A stretch of DNA of 64,000 nt. Source: CAKZLS01 sp963701445. GTDB taxonomy: Bacteria > Pseudomonadota > Alphaproteobacteria > Rhodospirillales > Defluviicoccaceae. Numbering within the stretch: the first letter of the stretch is position 1; each line of letters opens with the position of its first letter. The translations under genes were made by a program, and so were the position numbers. Positions 46,459-57,754 of this stretch are shown in pieces. The notes below the pieces were generated by a model. The model did no database searches and was not told the origin of the DNA. It worked only from the letters and a program-made list of their open reading frames with translations. The stretch covers positions 1 through 64,000 of the forward strand of contig CAVPAM010000050.1 in the NCBI GenBank assembly GCA_963701445.1. The letters run 5' to 3'.

Positions 46459-46550
46459 TCGCCCTTGGCGGACTGTTCGGGGCTCGCCGTTCGGCGCGCG
46501 TGGCGGCCTGTTTGTTCCGCGTCTGTCCGTGACCCGGCGCCGCGGCGTTT

Positions 46551-48354
<1,804 letters not shown>

Positions 48355-48846
48355 GAGGGACTTCTAGAGAATTATCCCGGCATATTGAAGCGTTCTCGTG
48401 GATGTTCGCCGTCAAGGCGCCGGCGAGAGGGCGGCGCGCCCGCAACCGGCTCCACGGTTGCGGTATCGGAACAATAATCATCCAAGAACACAACATTTGC
48501 ACAGTGTCGACGGACATTGTATGGCACATTCAAAATGTGCGATAAATGGACCGGGTCGTGTATACTTGGTTCTTTCAGCGATATGGATCCGAAGAGACAG
48601 ACATTAATCGAAAACAGACACGAAAGATTACAGCACTAACGGCTTTCAGCTTCTTCCGATCCTGATCCGGTTATTGCGAAACGTCAACGAACTCTTTTTT
48701 GTGGTGAACAGGTGTGAATGGTTTGGTCCGCCGCGGACGGCGCCGGGAGAACGATCCCGTCTTGTACCCATGAAGACCGTGCTTATGTAGCTATCCAGTG
48801 CCGCGGTCCCCGGACCGACGCGCAAGAAAAGGCAAAGGCCTTCGGA
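48355..48846. other. Intergenic region between lepA and the sugar transferase
   Basis: About 490 bases between divergent genes. It is AT-richer at 48460-48660 and presumably holds promoters in both directions. No RNA gene, repeat or riboswitch is recognised. Confidence 0.4.
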
Positions 48847-50298
48847 ATGAAGTCGGAAACGACAGACCGCGCCATCGACACTCCCTTTCCCACGCACTGG
48901 CATACCACGCTGTCCGAAAGCATCGTTTCCGGCGTGGTGCGGGTGATGGACGGTTCGATCGTCGCCCTGGTCGGCCTCGCCTATTACCTTGGATATGTCG
49001 GCTGGAGCGCCGACGACAACCAGATCTATCTTTCGGCGATCGCGATCGGCGCGGCGATGACCGTTGTCGGGTTTCATTACGCCCGGCTTTACGATTTCGA
49101 GACCATTGTCTCCTGGCCCAATCAAATGGGGCGGGCGGTCGGCATATGCGCGCTGGTGTTCCTGGTTCTGGTGGCGCTGGCCTTCGCGCTGAAGGTGACC
49201 GAGGAGTTCTCCAGGGTCTGGTTTTTTTCATCGTTTCTGGGATCGGCGTTCCTGATCTGCGTGTTCCGGGGAGTGTTCCGGTATTTCCTCGGGTGCTCCA
49301 CGCGCGCCGGTCTGCTGGTGCGGAACGTGGCGATCGTGGGCGCCGGCGGGGCGGCGGAGCATCTGGTGGATCAGTTGCGGGGCCGCGACGTGGCCTGGAA
49401 ACGGGTCATCGGCGTGTTCGACGACCGGGGAACGCGAATCGACCACGACGTGAACGGATGTCCGGTTCTGGGCGATCTCGACGACCTGGTGGGATACGTC
49501 CGCCGGGGCCTGCTGCACGACGTGGTGATCACCCTGCCCTGGAATGCCGACGATCGGCTGGTCGGCATCATCGACCGGCTGCGCAACCTGCCGGTCAACG
49601 TCTATCTCGGTTCGGACCTGATCGGCTATCACTTTCCGCGTCACCACCGCCGTTACCTGGAGGGCGTTCCGGTCCTGGAGATCGCCTCGGTACCGCTGTC
49701 CGGTTGGAGCGGCCTCGTCAAGCTCGCGGAGGACAAGATCCTGGCCGTGCTGGCGCTGTTGGTGCTCTCGCCGCTGTTTCTGCTGATCGCGGTGGCCATC
49801 AAGCTCGACAGCCGGGGGCCGGTGCTGTTCCGCCAGGCGCGCTACGGGATCAACAACGAGGTGATCATCGTCAACAAGTTCCGGACCATGTACCACGACC
49901 GTCCGCCGGAGATCGGCGTGCCGCAGGCGAGCCGGGGCGACATCCGGGTCACCCGCGTGGGCCGGTTGCTGCGCCGCGTCAGTTTCGACGAACTGCCGCA
50001 GTTGCTGAACGTTCTGCGCGGCAACATGTCCATGGTCGGCCCCAGGCCGCACGCGGTCGAACACAACGAGCAGTACGCCGCGCTGATCGGCGGCTATCAT
50101 GGCCGTCACCGGGTCAAGCCGGGGATCACCGGATGGGCGCAGGTGAACGGGCTCCGGGGCGAGACGACCACGGTGGAACAGATGCGCCGGCGGGTGGATT
50201 ACGACATCCATTACATCGAAAACTGGTCGCCGTGGCTCGATCTCCGTATCATCGTCCTGACCGCCCTGGTCGTCTGGTACCAGAAAAACGCCTATTGA
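48847..50298 (+). CDS. Polyprenyl-phosphate sugar-1-phosphate transferase (WbaP/ExoY type)
   Basis: 483 residues. Four N-terminal membrane helices (residues about 30-150), a Rossmann-like domain starting VAIVGAGGAAEHLVDQL, a fifth helix (ILAVLALLVLSPLFLLIAVA) and the catalytic bacterial sugar transferase domain follow. The catalytic domain carries VIIVNKFRTMYHD, RRVSFDELPQLLNVLRGNMS, MVGPRPH and VKPGITGWAQVNGLRG. It loads the first sugar phosphate on undecaprenyl phosphate to begin a surface polysaccharide. The heparinase-like gene starts 15 bases after its stop. Confidence 0.93.
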   Translation: MKSETTDRAIDTPFPTHWHTTLSESIVSGVVRVMDGSIVALVGLAYYLGYVGWSADDNQIYLSAIAIGAAMTVVGFHYARLYDFETIVSWPNQMGRAVGICALVFLVLVALAFALKVTEEFSRVWFFSSFLGSAFLICVFRGVFRYFLGCSTRAGLLVRNVAIVGAGGAAEHLVDQLRGRDVAWKRVIGVFDDRGTRIDHDVNGCPVLGDLDDLVGYVRRGLLHDVVITLPWNADDRLVGIIDRLRNLPVNVYLGSDLIGYHFPRHHRRYLEGVPVLEIASVPLSGWSGLVKLAEDKILAVLALLVLSPLFLLIAVAIKLDSRGPVLFRQARYGINNEVIIVNKFRTMYHDRPPEIGVPQASRGDIRVTRVGRLLRRVSFDELPQLLNVLRGNMSMVGPRPHAVEHNEQYAALIGGYHGRHRVKPGITGWAQVNGLRGETTTVEQMRRRVDYDIHYIENWSPWLDLRIIVLTALVVWYQKNAY

Positions 50299-50312
50299 CC
50301 TCCGGGCCGGGC

Positions 50313-52332
50313 ATGTCCGGCCCGGGCGCCGCCCCGAAACGCCCTGAGCGGATTGTGTTCGTGAAACCAAACAGCCGGCCGACGTGGTATGCGAACCGGC
50401 TCCGATCCATGTCCGGGCCGGAGGTGCTTCATCGCGTCGTGGAAGCCGCGAAGCGCGTCCTTTCCAAGTACGGCCGGGCGGATTTCAACGTCGCGGCCGC
50501 GCCGGACGCCGCGCTTCCGGTCATCCCCGGGCTGTTGGACGGGGTTCGCGGACTGGCCGCCGCGCCGGACCGGCTTCGGACGTGGAGGGACATCGCCGAG
50601 CGCGCGCGCTCGGGGCGCCTCGCTTTTCTCGGGCAGGCGTGGCCGGGATTGACCGGGCCCGACAAATGGCATCTCGATCCGGTCATGGGACGGAGCTGGC
50701 CCGTGGATCGCTACTGCTTCGACATTCCTTACCGGGACGCCGCCGGGTACGGGGACATCAAGTACGTCTGGGAAATGAACCGGCTTCAGCATCTCCAGCC
50801 CATCGCCGCTCTCGCGGCCGTCACGGGCGATGCCGCCGCCCGGCGGTTCTGCGTGAGCGGAGATCGACGGCTGGATCCGGTTCAACCCGCCGTTTCGGGG
50901 CGTCAACTGGGCAAGCGGGATCGAACTGGCCCTGCGGCTGGTCAGCATCATGGTGGTGGTCTCGCTGATCGGCGAGGATGCCTTCACCGCCGCCCAGCGG
51001 CACCGCCTCAAGGCGTGCCTGGCGGCGCACGGCTACTGGCTGATGCGCTATCCCTCCCGGTATTCCTCGGCCAACAACCATCTGATCGCCGAGGCCGGCG
51101 GGCTCTACCTTCTGGGAACGCTGTTCCCCGGTCTCCGCGGCGGCGCCGGATATGCCCGGTACGGCCGGCGGGTCCTCTGCCGGGAAGCGTTGCTCCAGAT
51201 CCTGGAAGACGGCGTCGGGGCGGAGCAGTCGCCCACCTATCAGGCGTTCGTCCTGGAATGGCTGCTGCTGTGCCGGCGGGTGGCGAGCGGGCTCGGCGAT
51301 CCGTTTCCGGAGGCCGTCGACGAACGGCTGACCGAGGCCGGACGGTTTCTGCGTTCAATCACGGATGCGTCGGGCAACCAGCCGAGGATCGGCGACGACG
51401 ACGAAGGCCGCGTCATCTACGACGGCGAGGAGACCGGCTATGTGTCGTCCATCCTGGGATGCCTGGCTTCGGCCCTCGACGATCCGGATCTCGTCCCGTT
51501 CGGCGTCGACGCGCGCCTCCGCAACGCCCTTTTCGGAGGCCCGCCGCCGCCCCCTGTCCGGCGCCGCGCGCCCTTCGTCGGCCCACGCGCCTTCGCGCGG
51601 GGCGGATACTGCGTGCTGCGCTGGGACGAGGGGGGCACCGAGGGTCTCTGGGTTTTCGACCGCGGTCCCCTCGGCTATCTCGCCATCGCCGCCCATGGTC
51701 ACGCCGACGCGCTGTCGGTCTGGCTGCACGTGGGCGGGCGGCCGGTGTTCATCGATGCGGGAACCTACCTCTATCACTCCGGCGGCGCCTGGCGCGATCA
51801 CTTTCGCGGAACCATGGCCCACAACACCTTGTCCATCGACGGCGCCGATTCCAGCGAGATCACCGGCGCCTTCAACTGGGGCCGCAAGGCCCAGGTGTCG
51901 GTGCTGTCGCGCAACGACGATCCGCGCGCCTGGCACGTGGAGTTCGAGCACGACGGATATGAGGAAACCCATGGTGTCCGCCACCGCCGACGCCTGGAGA
52001 GAACCGGCGCGAACGCCTTCGTCATCACCGACAGCCTGCAAGGCGACGAGGGGTCGCACGCGGTTCATGTGGGATTTCTCGTCCACCCCGACCTCGCGGT
52101 GCGCGAACGGCGGGGCGTTTGGATCGTCGAGGTGGGTTCGCGGCTGACCGTGAAAATCGCCCATGGCGGCCCGTTGCGCGGCGCCGTCCGCCGGGGCGAG
52201 GAGGATCCCCCTCGCGGCTGGTATTCCGTCCGGTTCGGAGACAAACAACCGGCGCCGAGGCTGGAATTCTCGGGACAGCTCGCGACGGGCGAGCCATGCC
52301 GGTTCGAGATCTCCATCGTCACGGGTCCTTAA
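50313..52332 (+). CDS. Heparinase II/III family protein (one frameshift)
   Basis: About 672 residues. The N-terminal toroid (residues 1-330) begins WYANRLRSMSGPEVLHRVVE and includes WASGIELALRLVSIMVVVSL and SANNHLIAEAGGLYLLG. The C-terminal beta-sandwich contains HGHADALSVWLHVGGRPVFI and DAGTYLYHSG, the conserved metal and catalytic region. The family degrades or edits uronic-acid polysaccharides such as alginate and heparin. Beside a sugar transferase it probably trims or modifies the glycan. One extra base near 50858 breaks the frame. It ends overlapping the convergent nucleotidyltransferase gene by four bases. Confidence 0.88.
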
Positions 52333-53129
52333 CGCGCGCGCAAAATCTCCTCCACGAGGATCAGATCCTCGGGCTTGTCCACGTCGATGCCGGTCTCCGC
52401 CAGCGGCGTCGGCACCGCCCGCACCGTGGCGCCGATGGTCCTGGAAGCCCGGACCATGGTCTCGTCCAGGGTCAGGCGCCCCAGAAGGTAGGCCAGCAGG
52501 CTCCGAAGACCGAACGCCTTGGCGATTCGCCACGGGCGCTTGCGGTCGCGCTCCACCCGCCGCCAGAACGCGAGCGCCTTGAGGCCATCGGGTGTCAGCA
52601 CCGCGAACAGGTTGCTGCCCGTGTAGGGCCCATCCCTGAACTTGAGAAAGGTTCGCCTGGCCCGGGGATACGCCGCCATCAGAACGGCCCCCGGGGTCAG
52701 CCCGGCGGTCATGTCGGCGCCGGATCGCGCCGAAACGCCCAGGAAATCGTCCACCATCGCGCCGGTCAACAGCGGATGATCGGCCGTGGTGATCAGCATG
52801 GGGAGGGCACCGGCGCCGAGGCTATCGGCGGCGGCGAGCGCGCTGAGGCTCGGCGAACCGGCGCTCTTGATGGCGAGAAGACGCCCAGACGCGATCATCG
52901 CGGACAGCTCCGGAAGGGTATCGAGCAGCCCGGGATCCTCGATGGATACGGCGATGCGGCCGATGGCCTCGCTGGCATCCAGTCCCGCGACCACGCGGGC
53001 CAGCATGGGCACGCCGGCCACGGGAACCAGGCACTTGTGGCTTAATCCCGCTGCGTCGGCTACCGGCTCTCCCCGAGCCCGCTGCCCCGCCAGCACCAGC
53101 GCGGTGAACTGGCGGCGGCGTGGCTCCAC
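52329..53129 (-). CDS. MobA-like nucleotidyltransferase
   Basis: 266 residues from GTG 53129. The NTP-transferase N-terminus is FTALVLAGQRARGEPVADAA, then HKCLVPVAGVPMLARVVAGL with the conserved Lys. The metal-binding Asp lies in MLITTADHPLLTGAMVDDFL, and the end is ETGIDVDKPEDLILVEEIL. It probably makes a CDP-, GDP- or UDP-activated head group or sugar. It is the last gene of a five-gene minus-strand operon and follows the GNAT-like gene by 14 bases. Confidence 0.85.
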   Translation of the reverse strand: MEPRRRQFTALVLAGQRARGEPVADAAGLSHKCLVPVAGVPMLARVVAGLDASEAIGRIAVSIEDPGLLDTLPELSAMIASGRLLAIKSAGSPSLSALAAADSLGAGALPMLITTADHPLLTGAMVDDFLGVSARSGADMTAGLTPGAVLMAAYPRARRTFLKFRDGPYTGSNLFAVLTPDGLKALAFWRRVERDRKRPWRIAKAFGLRSLLAYLLGRLTLDETMVRASRTIGATVRAVPTPLAETGIDVDKPEDLILVEEILRAR

Positions 53130-53143
53130 GTCGGCCGCGGCGG

Positions 53144-54301
53144 TCAAACCAGGTCCTTGGCGTACAGGCGGTAGGTCTTGTAGGGCCGCCCCCCGAACAT
53201 TTCGATCAGCTTGCGCACGGGCCGGTTGTCTTCGAGAATCCACGAAAGTTCGCCCCGCCGGGTGCCATGGCGGCGGTGATACTCGCGGATGGAATCGATG
53301 ACGCCGAGCATGAGCGCCGTGCTCACCGCCGTCCCCTGGAAGCGCCGCCGCACCCCCATCAGCGGCAGCCGCGCGCTGTCGACGCCGCGTACCTTGAGGC
53401 GCCACAACAGCTTCGCCCAGCCGAACGGCAGCAGCCGGCCGTTGAGATCGGCGATGGCGGCATTGATATTCGGCAGGCTGACGGCCATGGCCGCCGGTTC
53501 GCCGGAAATCTCGGCGATGGACACGCATTCGGCCTTGACCAGGGGCTTCAAGTTCTTCGCCAGATAGCGCAGTTCCGGCTCTCCGAACGGCAGGAACCCC
53601 CAGTTTCCGGCCCACGCGTCGTTGAATATGTCGACGATCAGGGCCAGTTCCTGGTCGTAACGGGCCATGTTCATGGGACGGAAGGTCAGGTCGTTCTCGG
53701 CCTGGGCCTTGCCGATGAAGGCCCGGAGCGTCTCCGGCGGTTCGGTGAACAGGTCGTAATCGTAGGCGATCAGATCCTTGGCCTTGACGTAGCCGTGCTC
53801 CTCCACCCGCCGCGCGTAATACGGTTTGGCGTGTCCCATCATCAGGCTGGGCGGGGTGTCGAAACCGGCGACGAGCAGGCCGCTTTCGTCGTTTATGGAG
53901 AGGCTGTACGGCCCGAGAACGCGGCTCAGTCCGCGGTCCCGCAGCCAGGCCTCGGCGGTATTCAGCAGAAGGGCGAAGATTTCCGGATCGTCCTCCGCCT
54001 CGAGAAAGCCGAAGTGGCCGGTGCCGTCGCGATGCTGGTCGAGATGGGCCCGGTTGACCTGCGCGCTGATCCGGCCGACGGCGCGGTCCTCCCGCCACGC
54101 GATCCAGAAGGCCGCCTCGGCGTGATCGAAGAACGGGTTCTTGCGCGGATTCAGATGATTGAGCCGCTCGAACAGCAGCGGCGCGACCCAGTTGGGATCA
54201 TCCGCGTAAAGCCTCCCCGGCACCTCGAGGAACCTGATCATGGTCCGCCGGTCGCGCACTTCGGTGACGTGAAGCGCCGGGCGCGGCGACAGGGCGGTCA
54301 T
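53144..54301 (-). CDS. GNAT-like acyltransferase resembling bacterial ceramide synthase
   Basis: 385 residues. Two GNAT-like halves. The family motifs are LYADDPNWVAPLLFERLNHL, NPRKNPFFDHAEAAFW, VGRISAQVNRAHL, LGPYSLSINDESGLLVAGFD, NDAWAGNWGFLPFGEPEL and NLKPLVKAECVSIAEISGEP. From memory the pattern matches proteins often annotated as N-acetyltransferase or dATP pyrophosphohydrolase, which include the Caulobacter ceramide synthase bCerS; this link is an inference. It would N-acylate a long-chain base in sphingolipid synthesis. No frameshift. It follows the hydroxylase gene by 44 bases. Confidence 0.75.
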   Translation of the reverse strand: MTALSPRPALHVTEVRDRRTMIRFLEVPGRLYADDPNWVAPLLFERLNHLNPRKNPFFDHAEAAFWIAWREDRAVGRISAQVNRAHLDQHRDGTGHFGFLEAEDDPEIFALLLNTAEAWLRDRGLSRVLGPYSLSINDESGLLVAGFDTPPSLMMGHAKPYYARRVEEHGYVKAKDLIAYDYDLFTEPPETLRAFIGKAQAENDLTFRPMNMARYDQELALIVDIFNDAWAGNWGFLPFGEPELRYLAKNLKPLVKAECVSIAEISGEPAAMAVSLPNINAAIADLNGRLLPFGWAKLLWRLKVRGVDSARLPLMGVRRRFQGTAVSTALMLGVIDSIREYHRRHGTRRGELSWILEDNRPVRKLIEMFGGRPYKTYRLYAKDLV

Positions 54302-54345
54302 GGGCCGGTGTCCGGGGCGCGGGGGAGCGGAACCTTCTCTATCCG

Positions 54346-55107
54346 TCAAACCGTCCCGGCGCGCCGGATGCGGGGGTTGCTGATATCGCCATGGGAAATC
54401 CGCGCGACCCACGGATAGCGCGCCGTGACCTCGTTGACATACCCGAGATTGTGGACGGTCTCGCTGCGCGGGAAGCTCTTCGGCTGGCTGTAGTATGTCC
54501 CGAAGACTCGGTCCCACAGATAGTTGGTGATGCCGAAATTGCCCTTTTCGCTGTGGAAGTGATGGGCCAGGTGAAGCTTCTTGATCCGCTTCAGCCACGC
54601 GTTCCGGGGCGCGAAGGGCAGGTGCTGGATGCAATGGCAGAACTCGTAATAACACGTGGTCAGCAGCCCCCACGCCACGCCGGCGGTGGCGCCGGCCGGT
54701 CCGCCGATGAGCCAGCCGATGGGCATGATCACGAGGACCACCGTCGGCAGGGTGGTGGTCAGCGCGCCGAACAGCACGCCGAGGTCGTTGGGGTCCTGGT
54801 GGTGATCGAAGTGAATGCGCTTCCACAGCGCCGCCGTCAGCGGCGACTTGTAGAGAAAGCTGCCATGCAGGACGTGCCGGTGCAGGAGATACCACACCAG
54901 CGGATACACCGGGATGACGACGGCGGCGGCGAGCGCCGGTCCCCAGACGTTGTCCGCCCACAGGACCGTCAGCCAGATCATGACCCCGGCCAGCACCAGG
55001 TAAGTCATGATGGCGTAGTGGGTCAGGTAGGCGACGACGAGGTCGCCCAGGTTCATCTTATCGAGGAAGTATTTTCGTCCCGCCCAGGGACCGACCTTTA
55101 CCGACAC
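54346..55107 (-). CDS. Sterol desaturase / fatty acid hydroxylase family protein
   Basis: 253 residues from GTG 55107, which follows an AGAGG site. Four or more membrane helices carry the diiron His clusters HRHVLH, HFDHH and HLAHHFH in the expected order. This family hydroxylates or desaturates lipid chains, sterols and sphingoid bases with O2. In the operon with a ceramide-synthase-like protein, hydroxylation of a ceramide chain is a fair guess. It follows the glycosyltransferase-like gene by 64 bases. Confidence 0.88.
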   Translation of the reverse strand: MSVKVGPWAGRKYFLDKMNLGDLVVAYLTHYAIMTYLVLAGVMIWLTVLWADNVWGPALAAAVVIPVYPLVWYLLHRHVLHGSFLYKSPLTAALWKRIHFDHHQDPNDLGVLFGALTTTLPTVVLVIMPIGWLIGGPAGATAGVAWGLLTTCYYEFCHCIQHLPFAPRNAWLKRIKKLHLAHHFHSEKGNFGITNYLWDRVFGTYYSQPKSFPRSETVHNLGYVNEVTARYPWVARISHGDISNPRIRRAGTV

Positions 55108-55171
55108 AATGCAACCTCTTTGATCAATATACGTTTCGTTTCCGCGCGCGCCGGCCCCGGCGAAAGGGGCG

Positions 55172-56086
55172 TTAGGCGGCGAGACGCGGTGTCCGCTCCA
55201 AAACCTCGAAGGCGTCGTGACGCACATGGTTTTCGCGCATCTCGTCGCGCAGCATGTCCTCGGAGATGATGCCCTTTTCCACGCATTCGCGGAGAAGCCC
55301 GAAGAAGAACCGTTCCTGGTTCTCGTCCGGATGGCGCCTGTACTTGCCGAGCAGGGCGTGGTCTCCGAACAGCCGCCGACGCCAGCGCATGGCCCATCCG
55401 AGCGGCGGGAACAGCCTGAACCGGTCGGCCGGCGTGAAATCCACGGGCAGGCCCGTCTTCCAGGGCTGGGTAATCCGCCGGGTGTTGTGGACCATCTTGG
55501 TGTTGGGCGTCAGACGGTCAAGGTCGTTCCATTCGGCCTCCAGCACGCCGACGCTGCCCCGGGGTTCCAGTTTCAGCGATATCCAGTCCATGTAGTCGCG
55601 CTTGCCCTCGAACATCTCGTGGAACTGTTCCTCGCAGCGCCAGTGGGTCAGCTTCGCGCAATCCATCAACATCACGCTGGTTGCGAAGAACCCCAGTTTG
55701 CCGGCGGCGATCCCCTTCAACCCGGAGCGGGTGCGGCACATGACGGCGGTTGCGCCCATGTCCCGCGACAGAAGCTCCATGATGTCGGATACGGCGAAGA
55801 TGTCCGGATCGATCACCACCGCCCGGCCCTGGTATCCCATCAGCTCCGGAGGCATGAATCGCAGCGGGGTAAAGGACTGTAGGTCGTCGGCGTTCCACTG
55901 CCGCTTGACCCCGTCGCGCAGGAAATCCTGGCCGTGGCGCTCGCGGAAGAACGGATAATCCTCGGTGTGGATGATCCTCACGTCGAACGCCTCGGGCGTG
56001 CGGGAATTCCGCTTGAGGGCGTACTCGGCGACGAGAGCGCCGACGATCTGAAGGTGATTCGTATGAATGAATACGCTCGGTTTCAT
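55172..56086 (-). CDS. Glycosyltransferase-like protein (304 aa)
   Basis: It begins with KPSVFIHTNHLQIVGALVAE and contains YQGRAVVIDPDIFAVSDIME, a DxD-like motif in a GT-A-type context, then MDWISLKLEPRGSVGVLEAE and TKMVHNTRRITQPWKTGLPV. The pattern of a donor DPD followed by a conserved HNT and W-K-G resembles GT8-like enzymes. The sugar and acceptor are unknown. It lies second in the operon, 88 bases after the sulfotransferase gene. Confidence 0.7.
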   Translation of the reverse strand: MKPSVFIHTNHLQIVGALVAEYALKRNSRTPEAFDVRIIHTEDYPFFRERHGQDFLRDGVKRQWNADDLQSFTPLRFMPPELMGYQGRAVVIDPDIFAVSDIMELLSRDMGATAVMCRTRSGLKGIAAGKLGFFATSVMLMDCAKLTHWRCEEQFHEMFEGKRDYMDWISLKLEPRGSVGVLEAEWNDLDRLTPNTKMVHNTRRITQPWKTGLPVDFTPADRFRLFPPLGWAMRWRRRLFGDHALLGKYRRHPDENQERFFFGLLRECVEKGIISEDMLRDEMRENHVRHDAFEVLERTPRLAA

Positions 56087-56174
56087 TGTCGCATCCCACG
56101 GCGGCCGGCGCATTTGCTTTCCGGCCGTCCTCCTCGTTTGTTCACCATCCTGTTACGCACCAGGCCCGCGCGTG

Positions 56175-57092
56175 TCAGGCGCTGGCCACCTTTTCCGCCG
56201 TCCCGGTCTCCCTCTTTTCGTATCCGAAACCCGGAAGAAGATTGCTCTCGACGTAGGCATCGATGGCTTGGAGCTGCTCGGGGGTGAAGTCCTCCCGATA
56301 GCCGCCCACCTTCGCCCGCCGCACCTTGTACGTGTTGAGGTTGTTGCGGTCCTTGGCGAGCATGCGGCCGCCGCTCAGCCAGAACACCCGCTTCTGCTCG
56401 AGGCCGCGCATGTTCTCCACCGAGGCGAACTCCACGGCCTCGTGGATCTGCTCCGGCGTCCCGGGCGTGCCCATGAACTCGACGATTCGCGCCAGGGTCG
56501 CCTCCGGCTGCGCGCGCATATCCTCGTAGCGGACGATGAGGACGTCGCGGATATGTCCCATTTCCCGGGCCCATAGGTTCAGGAAATCGATGGCCTTCGG
56601 CAGGCCCGCGTTCGGCCGCATGATGAAATCGTAAAGCGACACGTCCTCGCCTTCGTCGGGGTAGTCGTTGATCTCCTTCTTCGCCTTGCGCATGCGGAAC
56701 TTCCACTGGAAGAACTGCGACACCGACACGTCCGCCGGATCGCGCACCATCAGGACGACCTTCTTGTCGTAGTAGTCCGATTTGTTGTCGGCGTTGTTGG
56801 TATAATCCTTGAGATAGTTGTCATGGGTGAAAAAGATCTTGGGGATCGCCGCGTTCTTCCGGTGCAGGTTGTCGAAGCCGATCAGGTGCCGTTCGGCCAG
56901 GCCGTGCTTGACCTGATAGAAGCGCGACAGCATGACGCGAAGCCACGTCCGGCCGCTCTTGCCGAAGGAGACGATGACGCAATCCGCTAGGGCGAGCTTG
57001 CGGTTTTCCTCGCGGCCGCGAAGCCACCGCTCGATGCGGATCTGCTTTTCCTTAGGAAGAAAAAAGACGAGGAGCATGATCAGCTCTCTCAT
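56175..57092 (-). CDS. PAPS-dependent sulfotransferase
   Basis: 305 residues from ATG 57092. The 5'-phosphosulfate loop is CVIVSFGKSGRTWLRVMLSR near residue 40. The 3'-phosphate site is VVLMVRDPADVSVSQFFQWK near 115. The C-terminal RRAKVGGYREDFTPEQLQAI corresponds to the RKGxxGDWK motif that closes over PAPS. The N-terminal hydrophobic stretch (LIMLLVFFL) may hold it at the membrane. It would sulfate a lipid or glycan made by the operon. First gene of the minus-strand operon. Confidence 0.9.
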   Translation of the reverse strand: MRELIMLLVFFLPKEKQIRIERWLRGREENRKLALADCVIVSFGKSGRTWLRVMLSRFYQVKHGLAERHLIGFDNLHRKNAAIPKIFFTHDNYLKDYTNNADNKSDYYDKKVVLMVRDPADVSVSQFFQWKFRMRKAKKEINDYPDEGEDVSLYDFIMRPNAGLPKAIDFLNLWAREMGHIRDVLIVRYEDMRAQPEATLARIVEFMGTPGTPEQIHEAVEFASVENMRGLEQKRVFWLSGGRMLAKDRNNLNTYKVRRAKVGGYREDFTPEQLQAIDAYVESNLLPGFGYEKRETGTAEKVASA

Positions 57093-57754
57093 TACTCGTC
57101 GATAGGCTACATACATCGCCAAATGCCCTGCTAATACACTCTCTTCGAAACAAACCGTCGCACTATACCTAACAGCGCCCAAGCCGTCGTGCAATCCCGC
57201 CGACCACGGGATTGGCGTTCCGCAGGCCCGACACGCGAGGGTCCGGCGAGTTTCCGTCTCCGGTGCCGCGCGCCGCTCTTTACCGGCCCTCTGGTGAATT
57301 TTCGTTACGGCACAGAGTGTTATTCGAGGTGCCTTGATTCGCCTCTCAGCATCGCGTCTGGTCACGGACCGAATCGCCGGATTGAGTAAAACCGCATTTC
57401 CCGTTCCCGCGCGGCACTTCCGGCGTCCAGGAAAAATTGTTTTTTTCCATGCGGTTACGACGGCGCCGGTCGGATTGCGACCGACTCGTAACAAACGGTA
57501 ACAAAGATTGACTTGATGGTGGAAAACATCACTGGTAGCCGTTTAAGAACACGATATCTAATAATTGGCTGATTCAAGTATTGAGCTTAGGGGCGAAATC
57601 GGGTCGGCGAAGCGCGAAATCGGATGGCGTGGACGACACGAAAAACGGTGTCGCGGCCACGCGGTCCCGAAGGGCCGGATGAGGATCTTTCGAGGGCCCG
57701 TCGGCGTTAATAAGCTTAGCGATTCGATTTCTTGATTGTTTGGGAGTGAGTTCC
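57093..57754. other. Long intergenic region between divergent sulfotransferase and ELM1 genes
   Basis: About 660 bases, AT-richer at 57480-57590. It should hold the operon promoter on the minus strand and the ELM1 promoter on the plus strand. A TTGACT near 57507 is -35-like, but no well-placed -10 is found. No RNA or repeat recognised. Confidence 0.4.
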
